The notes: generated by a model from the sequence alone, not told the origin. A stretch of 64,000 bases of DNA from Halomarina oriensis (GCF_009791395.1 NZ_WSZK01000006.1:62001-126000); one strand, 5' to 3'; counted from the first letter of the stretch, positions 53,164 to 63,043 are shown. Numbers and translations are program-made.

Positions 53164-55482
53164 ATGGCTATTAGGGACGTCCTACAGGGCACCGACGAGG
53201 ACGCGCAGCGTGACTCGTCGGACGAGGCGTCCGTCTCAGGGGATTCGTCGGTCACGGTGGGCGACTACACCTGGGAGGACTACAAACGGGAGTTCTACTA
53301 CGACGAGGACGGGAACCCTCCGGTCGACGACGAGGAACGCGTCGTCCCGTTCGACAAGGAGGGCGCACTGGGGTTCGACCCCGACGCACTCGGCGGGATG
53401 CTCGCACACGGCGAGTCCGCCGCCGACCTCATCGGTGACCGCGAGGCGGAGAACAGCGTCAACGTGAACGAGGAACTCGACGAGGACACGTTCTTCTCGA
53501 CCGTCGAGGGCCACACCACCGTCACGAACCGCTACGACCTCGAGAAGTCGGTTCCCTTCGAGAAGAAATCGCACTTCGAGGAGGTCGACCGCTACTGGGT
53601 GAACAAACCGCACGCGTTCATCACCATCTTCCACTCCGAGAAGGAGAACGAACAGAAGTACTACGCCATCGAACCCCACCTCACGTCCATCGAGCGGGAC
53701 CTGATGGAGTTCCTCTCGGGAAAGCTGAAGACGGCCATCAAGTACTCCGCGGACGACGTCATCGTCCAGGGGAGCGACGAGTCACGCGCCGAGGTCATCG
53801 AGCGCGAGACCAGACGGCTGCTCACGCGCTACGACCTCTTCGACGGCGACATCACCGCGTTCGCCGACGACGTGAGCGCGGGCGAGGAGGGCGGCTTCGT
53901 CGCCCAACTCAAGGAACTGTTCGGGTTCGAGCAGGAACACGTCGTCCACGACGGCGAACTGGAGGGCATCGCCGCACGACCGGAACCGGCGCTCATCGAG
54001 GAGGACTCGCCGACGCTCACCGAGTACCAGGTCGAGAAGATACTCTACTACCTCCGTCGGGACTTCGTCGGGTTCGAGCGCATCGACCCCGTCAAACACG
54101 ACATCAACGTGGAGGACGTCTCGTGTGACGGCTACGAGTCACCCGTCTTCGTCTACCACACCGACCACGAGCAGGTCATCTCGAACGTCTACCACGGTAC
54201 GCAGGAACTCGACGACTTCGTCGTGAAGATGGCCCAGCGCTCGGGCAAAGGTATCTCGAAACGTCAGCCACAGGTCGACTGTACGCTCCCCGACGGTTCG
54301 CGTGCCCAGCTCACGCTCGGCAAGGAGGTGAGCGACCACGGGACGAACTACACCATCCGCCAGTTCAAGGACGTCCCGTTCACGCCCATCGACCTCATCA
54401 ACTGGAACACCTTCTCGCTCGAAGAGATGGCGTACCTCTGGCTCTGTATCGAGAACAACAAGAGCCTCATCTTCGCGGGCGGCACGGCGTCGGGGAAGAC
54501 CACCTCGCTCAACGCCGTGAGCCTGTTCATCCCCTCGAAGTCGAAGATCGTCTCCATCGAGGACACGCGCGAGGTCGAACTCCCACAGCGCAACTGGATC
54601 GCGTCGGTCACGCGCCCCTCCTTCTCCGACGACGGGAAGGGCGACGTCGACGAGTTCGACCTACTGGAGGCCGCACTCCGCCAGCGCCCCGAGTACATCG
54701 TCATGGGTGAGATTCGTGGGGAGGAAGGTCGAACGCTGTTCCAGGTGATGTCGACGGGGCACACCACGCTGACGACGTTCCACGCCGACTCCGTCGGGGA
54801 GGTCATCAAGCGGTTCACGACCGAACCCATCAACGTCTCGAAGACGATGTTCACGGCGCTCGACCTCGTCTCCATCCAGACTTCGACCCGAGTGAACGGC
54901 AACAAGGTCCGCCGGAACAAGTCGCTGACCGAGATCAACCGCTACGACCCGGAGAACGACGAGATCAACGTTCAGGACGTCTACCAGTGGCAGGCCGAGA
55001 CCGACGAGTATCTGAAGATGGGGCAGTCGAACACCATCGAGGAGATCAAGTTCGACCGCGGGTGGAACCAGGACAAACTCGAGGACGAACTGTTCAAACG
55101 CAAACTCGTCCTCGCGTACCTCATCGAGGCCCGCCTGAACACCTACACACAGGTCGCGGCGACGCTCCAGGCGTTCATCAACGACCCCGACACCATCCTC
55201 TCGCTCATCGCCAGCGGCGACTTAGAGGAGAGCCTCGTCGACCTCCGAGAGATGGAGTCGGTCAGTATCGACATCGACCCCGAGAAAGAGGAGATGGTGC
55301 CTCGTCCCGACCCGACGCTCGAAGTGCTCGCGGAGGCCGAAGAGGTTCTCTCGGACGGCACCTCGATGCTCCGGGAGTACCGCGGCGAGGAGACCACGGT
55401 CGACGAGTTCGCGGACGCACTGGCGGGGGTGGACGAGGAAGCAGCGTTCGGCGGGTTCCGGCCGAAAGGTGACGGGCAATGA
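53164..55482 (+). CDS. pilB: Type IV pilus assembly ATPase (PilB/TadA-like)
   Basis: 772-residue secretion ATPase of the type II/IV superfamily. Walker A is GGTASGKTT at 439-447, and the Walker B region is YIVMGEIRGEEG at about 511-522, followed by MSTGHTTLTTFHAD, the His-box. A long N-terminal part of about 380 residues resembles archaeal pilus ATPases such as haloarchaeal PilB. It powers assembly of pilin-like subunits. The gene starts the operon of seven genes and overlaps the platform gene by four bases. Confidence 0.92.
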   Translation: MAIRDVLQGTDEDAQRDSSDEASVSGDSSVTVGDYTWEDYKREFYYDEDGNPPVDDEERVVPFDKEGALGFDPDALGGMLAHGESAADLIGDREAENSVNVNEELDEDTFFSTVEGHTTVTNRYDLEKSVPFEKKSHFEEVDRYWVNKPHAFITIFHSEKENEQKYYAIEPHLTSIERDLMEFLSGKLKTAIKYSADDVIVQGSDESRAEVIERETRRLLTRYDLFDGDITAFADDVSAGEEGGFVAQLKELFGFEQEHVVHDGELEGIAARPEPALIEEDSPTLTEYQVEKILYYLRRDFVGFERIDPVKHDINVEDVSCDGYESPVFVYHTDHEQVISNVYHGTQELDDFVVKMAQRSGKGISKRQPQVDCTLPDGSRAQLTLGKEVSDHGTNYTIRQFKDVPFTPIDLINWNTFSLEEMAYLWLCIENNKSLIFAGGTASGKTTSLNAVSLFIPSKSKIVSIEDTREVELPQRNWIASVTRPSFSDDGKGDVDEFDLLEAALRQRPEYIVMGEIRGEEGRTLFQVMSTGHTTLTTFHADSVGEVIKRFTTEPINVSKTMFTALDLVSIQTSTRVNGNKVRRNKSLTEINRYDPENDEINVQDVYQWQAETDEYLKMGQSNTIEEIKFDRGWNQDKLEDELFKRKLVLAYLIEARLNTYTQVAATLQAFINDPDTILSLIASGDLEESLVDLREMESVSIDIDPEKEEMVPRPDPTLEVLAEAEEVLSDGTSMLREYRGEETTVDEFADALAGVDEEAAFGGFRPKGDGQ

Positions 55483-57515
55483 GCACGGAGAACTCCGTCG
55501 AGCAGTTCGGTGCCGACAGCTTCAGCGACGCGTTCTACCCGCTGTACAAGACCCTGTTCGACGAGGAGGGTGATTTCACCGCCTCCATCGAGAAGAAACT
55601 CGCGCAGGCGCGGATGCCCCAGACCGCCGAGATGTACCTCTCGCAGGCACTGGCCATCGGCGTCGTCGCGGGGCTCTTGCTCTGGCTCGTCGGGACGCTC
55701 GGCGTCTTCATGGTGTTCGAACTGTTCGTCGAGGGGACCCCGATTCTGCTCGGTCTCCCGCTCACGGGCGAGACTTTGGCGCTCGTCAACGCGGTCAAGG
55801 TCCCGGCGCTCATCCTCGTCGGCGGCGTCGTCTTCGGTGCGGTCGGGTTCGGGGCCGGTTTCGGGGCCCTGCTCGGCGTCCCCTACATGAAAGCCGGGGA
55901 GCGCAAACGCAACATCAACGTCCTCCTGTCCGACGCGACGTCGTTCATGTACGCGCTCTCGGTCGGCGGTCTGAACCAACTGGAGATCCTGGAGGCCATC
56001 GCACAGGCCGACGACACCTACGGCGAGGTGTCGATGGAGTTCAAGGCCATCATCCGCGAGACCCAGTACTTCGACACGGACTACCGGACGGCGATCCAGA
56101 ACCAGTCCGAGCGCACCCCGAGCGACGAACTGAGCCAGTTCCTCACGGACATGCTCTCCATCGTCAACTCCGGGGGGAACATGACGCAGTTCCTCGAAGA
56201 CCAGAAGAACAAGCAGATGCGGACCTCCAAGCAGGAACAGGAGACCATCCTCGAGACGCTCGAACTGTTCGGGGAGATGTTCATGACGCTCTCGCTGTTC
56301 CCGCTGCTCTTGCTCATCATCCTCGTCATCATGTCGATGATGGGCCAGTCCCAGACACAGCTGCTCTACGTGACGGTCTACGGCCTCATCCCCCTCATCG
56401 GCGGCGCGTTCCTCGTGATGATCTCGACGGTCGTGCAGGACGAGGTGGGCGACGGCTACCTCCGGGAGGAGAACGGCCGAACGCGGGACGACGAGGGGCT
56501 GTTCAGTCTCGGTCTCGTCGAGCGCTACACCGGCGAGTACAGCGTCTTCGACCGCGTCAAGAGCCGAGAGGGTACCTACGAGACGATGCAGATGCTCAGA
56601 CGGCCGCACATCTTCTTCCGGGACCACCCGCTGACGGTGCTGTTCATCACGCTCCCCGCGACGCTCGTCTTCGTGGCGTTCGCGGTACTCGGCGGGTGGG
56701 CACCGCTGTCGGTGGAGGCGATGAAGGACGCGCCCGTTCGCGGGACGTTCTTCTGGCTCTACCTCCCGCTGTACGTCAACTGCGTGCCGCTGGCGTTCTT
56801 CCACGAGTGGAACGTCCGCCACCGGAACAGCATCATGGGGAAGCTCTCGGAGAACCTCCGGAAGCTCTCGTCGGCCAACGACACCGGGATGACGCTCCTC
56901 GAATCCATCAAGAGCGTCTCGGAGACCTCCACCGGCCGACTCGCCGACGAACTCGACACGATGCACGCGAAGGTGAACTACGGCACGAGCCTGAAGGACG
57001 CGCTCTACGAGTTCAACAACAAGTACCACGTCCCCCGCCTCGCGCGGACGGTGAAGCTCATCGCGAAGGCACAGGAGGCGTCGAGTCAGATCACGGCCGT
57101 GCTGAGCACCGCCGCACAGGCGTCCGAGAACCAGGACGACATCGCCCGCGACCGCAAGTCACGGACTCGGATGCAGGTCGTCATCATCGTCATGACGTTC
57201 CTCACGCTGCTGGCGGTGATGGCCATCCTGAAGGTCCGGTTCCTCGGTGAGATCGCGGGACTGGCGGAGTCGACCGCCGGGGGCGGTGGCAGCAGCGCAG
57301 CAGCCAGCGGTGCTCCGGGCGGCCTCGGCGGTGGTGGACTCGCCGAGAACGTCGACGTCCCGCTGTTGGACATGCTGTTCTTCCACGCGGTGACGTTCCA
57401 GGCCATCGTCTCGGGCATCGTCGCCGGCTACATCCGCGACGTGAGCATCCTCGCCGGAGTGAAGTTCCTAGTCGTCCTGCCGACGTTCGCACTTCTGGTG
57501 TTCCTGTTCATATGA
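55479..57515 (+). CDS. pilC: Type IV pilus membrane platform protein (PilC/TadC-like)
   Basis: 678-residue integral protein of the type II secretion F family. Two copies of the cytoplasmic helical domain are seen, one near 150-240 (VGGLNQLEILEAIAQADDTYGEVSMEF) and one near 450-560 (LSSANDTGMTLLESIKSVSETSTGRLADEL), each followed by hydrophobic helices, with about nine helices in total. A Gly/Ser/Ala loop near residues 590-620 (GGGGSSAAASGAPGG) precedes the last pair of helices. It works with the ATPase at 53164 in assembling the fibre. Confidence 0.92.
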   Translation: MSTENSVEQFGADSFSDAFYPLYKTLFDEEGDFTASIEKKLAQARMPQTAEMYLSQALAIGVVAGLLLWLVGTLGVFMVFELFVEGTPILLGLPLTGETLALVNAVKVPALILVGGVVFGAVGFGAGFGALLGVPYMKAGERKRNINVLLSDATSFMYALSVGGLNQLEILEAIAQADDTYGEVSMEFKAIIRETQYFDTDYRTAIQNQSERTPSDELSQFLTDMLSIVNSGGNMTQFLEDQKNKQMRTSKQEQETILETLELFGEMFMTLSLFPLLLLIILVIMSMMGQSQTQLLYVTVYGLIPLIGGAFLVMISTVVQDEVGDGYLREENGRTRDDEGLFSLGLVERYTGEYSVFDRVKSREGTYETMQMLRRPHIFFRDHPLTVLFITLPATLVFVAFAVLGGWAPLSVEAMKDAPVRGTFFWLYLPLYVNCVPLAFFHEWNVRHRNSIMGKLSENLRKLSSANDTGMTLLESIKSVSETSTGRLADELDTMHAKVNYGTSLKDALYEFNNKYHVPRLARTVKLIAKAQEASSQITAVLSTAAQASENQDDIARDRKSRTRMQVVIIVMTFLTLLAVMAILKVRFLGEIAGLAESTAGGGGSSAAASGAPGGLGGGGLAENVDVPLLDMLFFHAVTFQAIVSGIVAGYIRDVSILAGVKFLVVLPTFALLVFLFI

Positions 57516-58057
57516 CCCGAAGCCGAGGCCAGACGACGCTCGATTTCGCCATCGGCGTGAGCGTGTTCCTGCTCGCCGTCGCGTTCGTCTTCTCGTTCGT
57601 GCCGGGGATGGTCCAACCGTTCGCCGACAGCGGACAGGAGCAGATGTCGGCGTCCAATCGACTCGCGGACCGCCTGGCGACCGACGTCCTGACCGACGAC
57701 GAGGCGTACGTCCTCGATTCGACGTGTACGGACGTCTTCTTCGACGAGACGACCGCGCCGACGGCGGCCGACGGCTGTGACTTCGACGGTGTCGACGCCA
57801 CCGCCGCACTCTCGCTCGGTGTCCGGACCGACCTCAACGCGGTCCTCCTCGCCGACCTCGACGGCGATGGAACCGGGGAGACGCTCTGTCGTGCGACCGA
57901 CGGGTCGCTCGTCGCGGACGACGACGCGGACTGTCCGAACGACGCGGCCACCTTCGTCGCCGGCGACTCGGTGCCCGAACAGGGGTCGGTCGTCACCGCG
58001 ACCCGTCGGGTGACGCTCGACGGCGTCCACGCGAAACTGGTGGTGAAAGTATGGTAG
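57512..58057 (+). CDS. Pilin-like protein 1 (QTTLDF signal)
   Basis: 181 residues. A basic start (MTRSRG) and QTTLDFAIGVSVFLLAVAF resemble the class III prepilin signal of archaea, where cleavage comes before the Gln and the hydrophobic helix forms the fibre core. The rest is beta-rich and acidic with four cysteines. It overlaps the platform gene by four bases. Probably a minor pilin or pseudopilin; its exact role is unknown. Confidence 0.82.
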   Translation: MTRSRGQTTLDFAIGVSVFLLAVAFVFSFVPGMVQPFADSGQEQMSASNRLADRLATDVLTDDEAYVLDSTCTDVFFDETTAPTAADGCDFDGVDATAALSLGVRTDLNAVLLADLDGDGTGETLCRATDGSLVADDDADCPNDAATFVAGDSVPEQGSVVTATRRVTLDGVHAKLVVKVW

Positions 58058-58692
58058 ACCGCGGACAGGCCCACACGCTCGAAGCCATCATGGCCGCGGT
58101 GCTGCTGCTGGGGAGTCTCGTCTTCGCGTTGCAGGTGACGGCGGTGACGCCCCTGTCTGCCAGCACGTCCAGCCAGCACATCGAGAACCAGCAGGCGGCG
58201 ACCGCACAGGGCGTGCTCGCGGCGAGCATCGACGACGGGTCGCTGAAACGCGGGCTGCTGTACTGTGACCCCGCACCGGAGAACACACAGGAACCGAAGT
58301 TCCGTGAGACCAGTGGCCAGACGTTCTACACGGACGCGCCACGAACGAGCAACGGGCCGACCGGCTTCGGGGAGAAACTCGAAGCCGCGTTCGGGTCGCA
58401 GTCGGTCGCGTACAACGTCGCGCTGGTGTACGACGACGACAACGACGGTCAGGGGTTCGTCCGACGGTGGATGGTCTATCAGGGCAACCCGAGTGACAAC
58501 GCGGTGACCGCCAGTCGGACGGTGACGCTGCTCGACAGCGACGAACTCAGTCAGGACGGTGGGAACGGCACTCTCGTCGGGTCGGGAACCGTACTCGGGA
58601 GCGGCGAGGACCAGACCTGCTACGGCTCCGGTTCGGGAGCCGGTGGCGTCCACCGGGTCGTGAAGGTCGAGGTGATCGTATGGCGACAGTGA
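58051..58692 (+). CDS. Pilin-like protein 2
   Basis: 213 residues, starting MVDRGQAHTLEAIMAAVLLLGSLVFAL. The Asp-Arg-Gly-Gln start and hydrophobic helix resemble class III prepilin signals, although the residue after Gln is Ala. The remainder is soluble, beta-rich, with two cysteines. Overlaps the previous gene by seven bases, preceded by GGTGGTGA-like ribosome-binding site. Confidence 0.8.
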   Translation: MVDRGQAHTLEAIMAAVLLLGSLVFALQVTAVTPLSASTSSQHIENQQAATAQGVLAASIDDGSLKRGLLYCDPAPENTQEPKFRETSGQTFYTDAPRTSNGPTGFGEKLEAAFGSQSVAYNVALVYDDDNDGQGFVRRWMVYQGNPSDNAVTASRTVTLLDSDELSQDGGNGTLVGSGTVLGSGEDQTCYGSGSGAGGVHRVVKVEVIVWRQ

Positions 58693-59609
58693 GAGAGCGC
58701 GGACAGCTCCTGCTCGTCGGTGGACTGGCGCTCGCGGTCGTCCTGGTCGCCCTGGCGCTGGTGATGAACTCCGCCATCTACACCGAGAACCTCGCCAGCC
58801 GGGACGACGCCGGTCGTATCGACGAGGTCGGTACCGTCAACTCCGACGTCCGACGGGCGACTGCACAGTTGATGCGTCAGGAACGGTCGGACAACGCAGA
58901 ACCGTACACGACCAAAGACGCCGACGTCACGGACGGTCTCAAGAGCGTTGGTGAGAGCGTCCGCTACTACGGCGCTCAGGATGGGGCGTCCGTCGACGTA
59001 TCTTACGTGTCCCACGACAGAGGCGCTGTCGTCCAGCAGACGACACAGCGTGCTTTCACGGACGACGGTGGTGCCGAGAGTTGGACACTCGCGGCCGGGG
59101 TGAACTATCGGGAGTTCACGATGACGGTCGACGGGAACACCCTGTTCTCCGACCCGACCGACATCCTCACGGACGACGTGTTCACAGTGGTCGTCGGCTC
59201 GAAGGAGGTCTATCTCTATCGGGACGGTGGAGACTTCGCCGTCGAGGTCGCTGGAGAGACTCCCTGTCTCGTTCCCGGTGGCGCAACCGAGGACGTGCGA
59301 GTTTCGCTGACAGACGCAACCGTCGGCGGAGCGCAATGCGACGGGCTGAGGACGCTCCCAGAAAGCACGAGCGGTACGACGATTTCGTTCGGTCACGGCG
59401 AGAGCGCCGATGGCACGTACTCTCTCGTCGTCGACCAGGAATCGTCGTCTCTGAACGGCACCGGTCACTACGACACCGACGATACCGCGCCGACCGGTCC
59501 CCACGTCACGAAGGCCGTCTACTCCACGTCGGTTCGCCTCACCGTCGACACGCCGGAACTGCACTACGAGACGACGATTCGGGTCGCTCCGGGTGAGAAC
59601 GATGGATGA
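58680..59609 (+). CDS. Pilin-like protein 3 (largest of the set)
   Basis: 309 residues. After the start MATVRERG comes QLLLVGGLALAVVLVALAL, a hydrophobic helix with a prepilin-like edge, then a long extracellular beta-rich domain with two cysteines (about 197 and 221). It overlaps gene 2 by thirteen bases and has a GAGGTGA ribosome-binding site at about 58668-58674. GC is somewhat lower than in the neighbours over 58900-59450. Possibly a fibre tip or minor pilin. Confidence 0.8.
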   Translation: MATVRERGQLLLVGGLALAVVLVALALVMNSAIYTENLASRDDAGRIDEVGTVNSDVRRATAQLMRQERSDNAEPYTTKDADVTDGLKSVGESVRYYGAQDGASVDVSYVSHDRGAVVQQTTQRAFTDDGGAESWTLAAGVNYREFTMTVDGNTLFSDPTDILTDDVFTVVVGSKEVYLYRDGGDFAVEVAGETPCLVPGGATEDVRVSLTDATVGGAQCDGLRTLPESTSGTTISFGHGESADGTYSLVVDQESSSLNGTGHYDTDDTAPTGPHVTKAVYSTSVRLTVDTPELHYETTIRVAPGENDG

Positions 59610-60063
59610 CCGTGGTGTCTCGACGACGATCGGCTACGTCAGCACGCTGGGTATCGCCGCGATTCTCATCAGCGGCCTGCTGATGGCCGGTGGCGGGTTC
59701 GTCGACGACCAGCGCGAGCGGACGATTCGCTCGGAGATGCAGGTCATCGGCCAGCAGATGGTCGCGGACATCGACGCGACCGACCGCCTCGCACGAACCG
59801 GCGGTAGCACCGAGGAACTCACCGTGAGACACCAGTTCCCCAGTCGAGTGACCGGCGCACAGTACACGGTGGACGTCGTGAACGACGGCGGCCAACTCTC
59901 GCTCGTCCTCGAAGCGGCCGACCCGGACGTCACCGTCGAGATCCCGTTCGACACGCGGTTGCCGCTCGACGAGGGGTCGGTCAGGGGCGGTGACCTGCTC
60001 GTCCGGTGTGTCGACACCACCGGTGGGCCGGCCTGTGACGAACTGGAGGTGACGAGCGGATGA
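59602..60063 (+). CDS. Pilin-like protein 4
   Basis: 153 residues from ATG 59602, MDDRGVSTTIGYVSTLGIAAILISGLLMAG. This N-terminus resembles the RAVSxxxG type of archaeal type IV pilin signals. Two cysteines near the C-terminus may form a disulfide. It overlaps gene 3 by eight bases; a GTG at 59593 is a less likely start. Confidence 0.82.
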   Translation: MDDRGVSTTIGYVSTLGIAAILISGLLMAGGGFVDDQRERTIRSEMQVIGQQMVADIDATDRLARTGGSTEELTVRHQFPSRVTGAQYTVDVVNDGGQLSLVLEAADPDVTVEIPFDTRLPLDEGSVRGGDLLVRCVDTTGGPACDELEVTSG

Positions 60064-60872
60064 ACCGCGACCGTGCGGTCAGCGAAGTCGTCGGGTTCGT
60101 CCTCGTCTTCTCGCTCATCACGATGACCGTCGGCGTCGTCTACGTCGCGGGGTTCGAGGGTCTGACCGGTGCGCGCGACGCAGAGCGGGTCAACAACGCC
60201 GAGCGCGCGTTCGACGTGCTGGCCCACAACGTCGAGGACATCGGACGCGACGGCGCGCCCGGCCGCTCGACGGAGGTGAAACTCGCGGACGCACAGCTCT
60301 CGTTCGGCGAGGAGACGACCGTCTCGTGGTGTTGGGACGAGGACGGGAGTGGAAACGCCTCCAACGACTGTGACACGGCGAACAACTCACAGACGCTCAG
60401 ACCCATCGTCTTCGAGGCAGACGGTACACGGATCGTCTACGAGAACGGCGCGGTCATCCGGTCACAGGATGGCGGTGCTATCGTCCGGCGAGCGCCGGAG
60501 ATGGTGTTCCGTGGCCCTGACTCCGCTCCGGGTCCCGGCGAGACGGTCGTTCTGCCGACCATCGTGATGAACCAGCAGGAGACCAGCGGTGTCGGCGGCG
60601 AATCGACCGTGCTGGTCCGTACACAGCTTCAGTCCGGGCAGGGGGGTCGCTCGACACTCGAACCGCGGCCGACGGCTGATGGAGCGATTCAGTACAGAAT
60701 CAACACGAGTGCCGACCGTGCCGCCGCGTGGGAACGGTATCTGGACGACCAGATCTCGTGGCAGGACGACGCTTGTCGTGTGACCGACGACGACGAGGGT
60801 GTCGTCACCTGCTGGTTCGACGCGGACCGGACGACGTTCCCCGTCGTCCGCATCGACGCGACGTTCGCCTGA
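60060..60872 (+). CDS. Pilin-like protein 5 (RAVSEVVG signal)
   Basis: 270 residues. MNRDRAVSEVVGFVLVFSLITMTVGVVYV is the clearest archaeal pilin-type N-terminus (DUF1628-like) in the operon. Four cysteines lie in the beta-rich extracellular part. The GGAGGTGA Shine-Dalgarno at 60045-60052 and overlap of four bases fix the ATG at 60060. It is the last gene of the operon. Confidence 0.83.
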   Translation: MNRDRAVSEVVGFVLVFSLITMTVGVVYVAGFEGLTGARDAERVNNAERAFDVLAHNVEDIGRDGAPGRSTEVKLADAQLSFGEETTVSWCWDEDGSGNASNDCDTANNSQTLRPIVFEADGTRIVYENGAVIRSQDGGAIVRRAPEMVFRGPDSAPGPGETVVLPTIVMNQQETSGVGGESTVLVRTQLQSGQGGRSTLEPRPTADGAIQYRINTSADRAAAWERYLDDQISWQDDACRVTDDDEGVVTCWFDADRTTFPVVRIDATFA

Positions 60873-61343
60873 CGGCGAGCGCTCGGCCGACAGCCCTTCT
60901 CCCCGACGACGACACAGTCCCACTCTCCGTTCTCCGTTCGTAGCGGTGCTCTCGTCACTGTCTCTCCCCGTGTCGTCGTACAGTGCTCCGGTCCCCGGTC
61001 CGAACGCGCCTCGGACCGAACGGTACTGGCCACCACGACACACGACGGGCGGAGCCTGTCGGGTCCGTGACTCGCTCCACCGGCCGCTTCGACTGTGCCC
61101 ATCGGTCGCCCGACACGGTACGGTCGGCCGTCCACGAGAGCGCGCCGACACCCTCGACGGAAGCGTAGACGAGTCCCCTGTAGGTGGTCGTCGGTCCGTC
61201 CCACGGCTGGGGGGTTCCGCTCGACGATGCACCTCGGACGGCGGAGCGTCGAACCGTACCGTCAGTCCGTGGTATCGTCGTTTCCGAGAGCGACTGTCGG
61301 CAGAAAGCGTTCAGTATCGGGGCCGCCGTCCCGCTCCCCGCCG
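60873..61343 (-). other. Intergenic stretch with a possible minus-strand gene remnant
   Basis: No complete gene is supported in these 471 bases between convergent genes. On the minus strand from about 61190 to 60955 (stop at 60955-60957) a frame reads YRGLVYASVEGVGALSWTAD and onward with mostly G or C at third positions, unlike the plus-strand frames. It has no good start codon. It may be the decayed end of a lost gene, or chance. Confidence 0.35.
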
Positions 61344-62867
61344 TTACTCGAACCGGACCTCGATACCGTTCTCCGAGACGTGGAGGTAGGTGATGACGTC
61401 GTCGCCGGTGTACTGGATGTCGTCGCCGCTCGACTCGCCTTCGTTGACCGAGTTGCCGTTGTTGCCGTCGGCGGATTCGAGGTGGAACGTCGGCGCGAAG
61501 TGGTTGAGGTAGTGACGAACCAGCACGTCGACGGACTCGGTGCTGCCGGTCGAGTACGTCGTGCCGGTGTCGCCGTCGAAGTGGTCGAACGTCGTGCTGC
61601 CGGCCAGTGACCCACCGCCCTGTCCGGGGTTGTACGCCGCGAGCTTTCCGGAGATGGACTGGTACTCCGCGGTGGGTGCGCCCGTCCCGACGAGGTCGAC
61701 CTCTATCTTCGCGTATCCGTTCGCGTCGCAGGTGACCTCGTAGGCGTTCTCGGCGACCCACCCCTGGTAGGTCGCACCGCCGTCGTCCGAGTAGTAGACC
61801 GTGAGGTCGGCGTGCTCGCCGGTGCCACACTTGCCGTTGCCCAGCCCGCCGAGATTCATCTCGATGCGCCGGTCGCCGTTCTGGGCGGTCAGCGACCAGT
61901 CGAGACTGGCGAACTTGTTCGTGTGGTCGTCCTTCGGTCGCACCGTGAACGAGAGGCGTTCGAGGCCCTCGCCGCTCTGCATGCTGGGTTCGAGTCCACG
62001 GACCTCGAAGGGGTTGTTGTCGGTCGGAATCTCGAACCCGCCCTGTTTGCCGAGCGTGATGAGTTCGGCGGTGACCGTCCGGTTGGCGTGGTCGACGTCG
62101 ACGACGCTCCCCTCGGTCCGGGAGTCGAAGTACTCCGCCCACCCGCGGTAGTACTCGCTCTCGACGGTGACGATCATCTGTCCGTCGCTCGCGGGGTTGC
62201 TGTAGGTCGGCTTGCTACTGTCGTCTTCGTAGTGTGTGGAGGCGTTGGGGTACATGCCCTTCGTCTGCCCGCTCTTCGAGACGACCGCAGTGGGTGCTCC
62301 GGACGCGCTTTCGTCGCCGGACACCTGTACGACGGGGAGCGTGAGCGTCGACCCCTCGTAGTGGAACTCGGGCGGTGAGAGCATGCGCGTCGAGTCCCCC
62401 CGGTGTCGCCAGACGCCGCCGCCCTGGTAGGCGATTTCGGTGTCGCCGTTCTCGTAGACGACCGCACCGAGCGTCCCCGAGTAGACGTCCTCGTCGTCGT
62501 CACCCGGTCCGTCGTCGACGCTGTTGCCGTCGGCGTCCGACCCCCCGTCGTGGTTGACGTGCGTGATGGTGATGGTACCCGCGTCGTCGACGACGCGGTA
62601 GGTCCCACTGGAGTGGCCGAACGAGAGCCGTGTCGACCGCTCCTCGCCGAGTGCGACCTGCGCCGCCCGGGAGTCGAACTGTGCCATCGACTGCTCGGCC
62701 CGGTCGAGCGTCGACTGGCGTTCGGTGCCGTCGAGTGCGACCGACCCCAACGCGACGACGCTCGTCGTTCCGATGACGACGATCCCCAGGATGAGGACCA
62801 CACCGACCGTCGACGACACGCCGCGACCACGACCGGTCCAGAAGGAAGACGCATATCGGATAGACAT
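61344..62867 (-). CDS. 507-residue pilin-like surface protein
   Basis: The protein begins with a short basic part (SFWTGRGRG) and VSSTVGVVLILGIVVIGTTSVVALGSVAL, again like an archaeal type IV pilin helix. A long secreted beta-rich part of about 470 residues follows, acidic, with an N-x-S sequon (NAS) and two cysteines about 30 apart near 347 and 379. It converges on the pilus operon and may be a large subunit or adhesin assembled by it. A TATA-like region on the minus strand is at about 62893-62905; ATG 62867 is the start. Confidence 0.82.
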   Translation of the reverse strand: MSIRYASSFWTGRGRGVSSTVGVVLILGIVVIGTTSVVALGSVALDGTERQSTLDRAEQSMAQFDSRAAQVALGEERSTRLSFGHSSGTYRVVDDAGTITITHVNHDGGSDADGNSVDDGPGDDDEDVYSGTLGAVVYENGDTEIAYQGGGVWRHRGDSTRMLSPPEFHYEGSTLTLPVVQVSGDESASGAPTAVVSKSGQTKGMYPNASTHYEDDSSKPTYSNPASDGQMIVTVESEYYRGWAEYFDSRTEGSVVDVDHANRTVTAELITLGKQGGFEIPTDNNPFEVRGLEPSMQSGEGLERLSFTVRPKDDHTNKFASLDWSLTAQNGDRRIEMNLGGLGNGKCGTGEHADLTVYYSDDGGATYQGWVAENAYEVTCDANGYAKIEVDLVGTGAPTAEYQSISGKLAAYNPGQGGGSLAGSTTFDHFDGDTGTTYSTGSTESVDVLVRHYLNHFAPTFHLESADGNNGNSVNEGESSGDDIQYTGDDVITYLHVSENGIEVRFE

Positions 62868-63010
62868 TGTATTGTTTCAGAGAACTCTATAACAATAAAT
62901 TAATCGGCCGCCGACCCCGGCCGAGACCGGCGGTCGGAGTCGGCCCCCGGAAGTATCATCTGGGGTGAACTAAGGGGGTCTTAGGAATCAAGTCACGTCT
63001 CATGAAGGGG

Positions 63011-63017
63011 TTAAGTA
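63011..63017 (+). promoter_or_regulatory. TATA-like box before a 31-codon frame
   Basis: TTAAGTA lies 27-33 nt before ATG 63044, matching leaderless promoters elsewhere in the window. Confidence 0.4.
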
Positions 63018-63043
63018 GGTTTGACTTGCTACTGCATATCACG

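Noticed and set aside
55143-57029. 628-codon minus-strand frame antisense to the pilus ATPase and platform genes
   Set aside because: Shadow of GC-rich coding DNA; contains repeated Glu/Arg/Asp and no recognisable domain.
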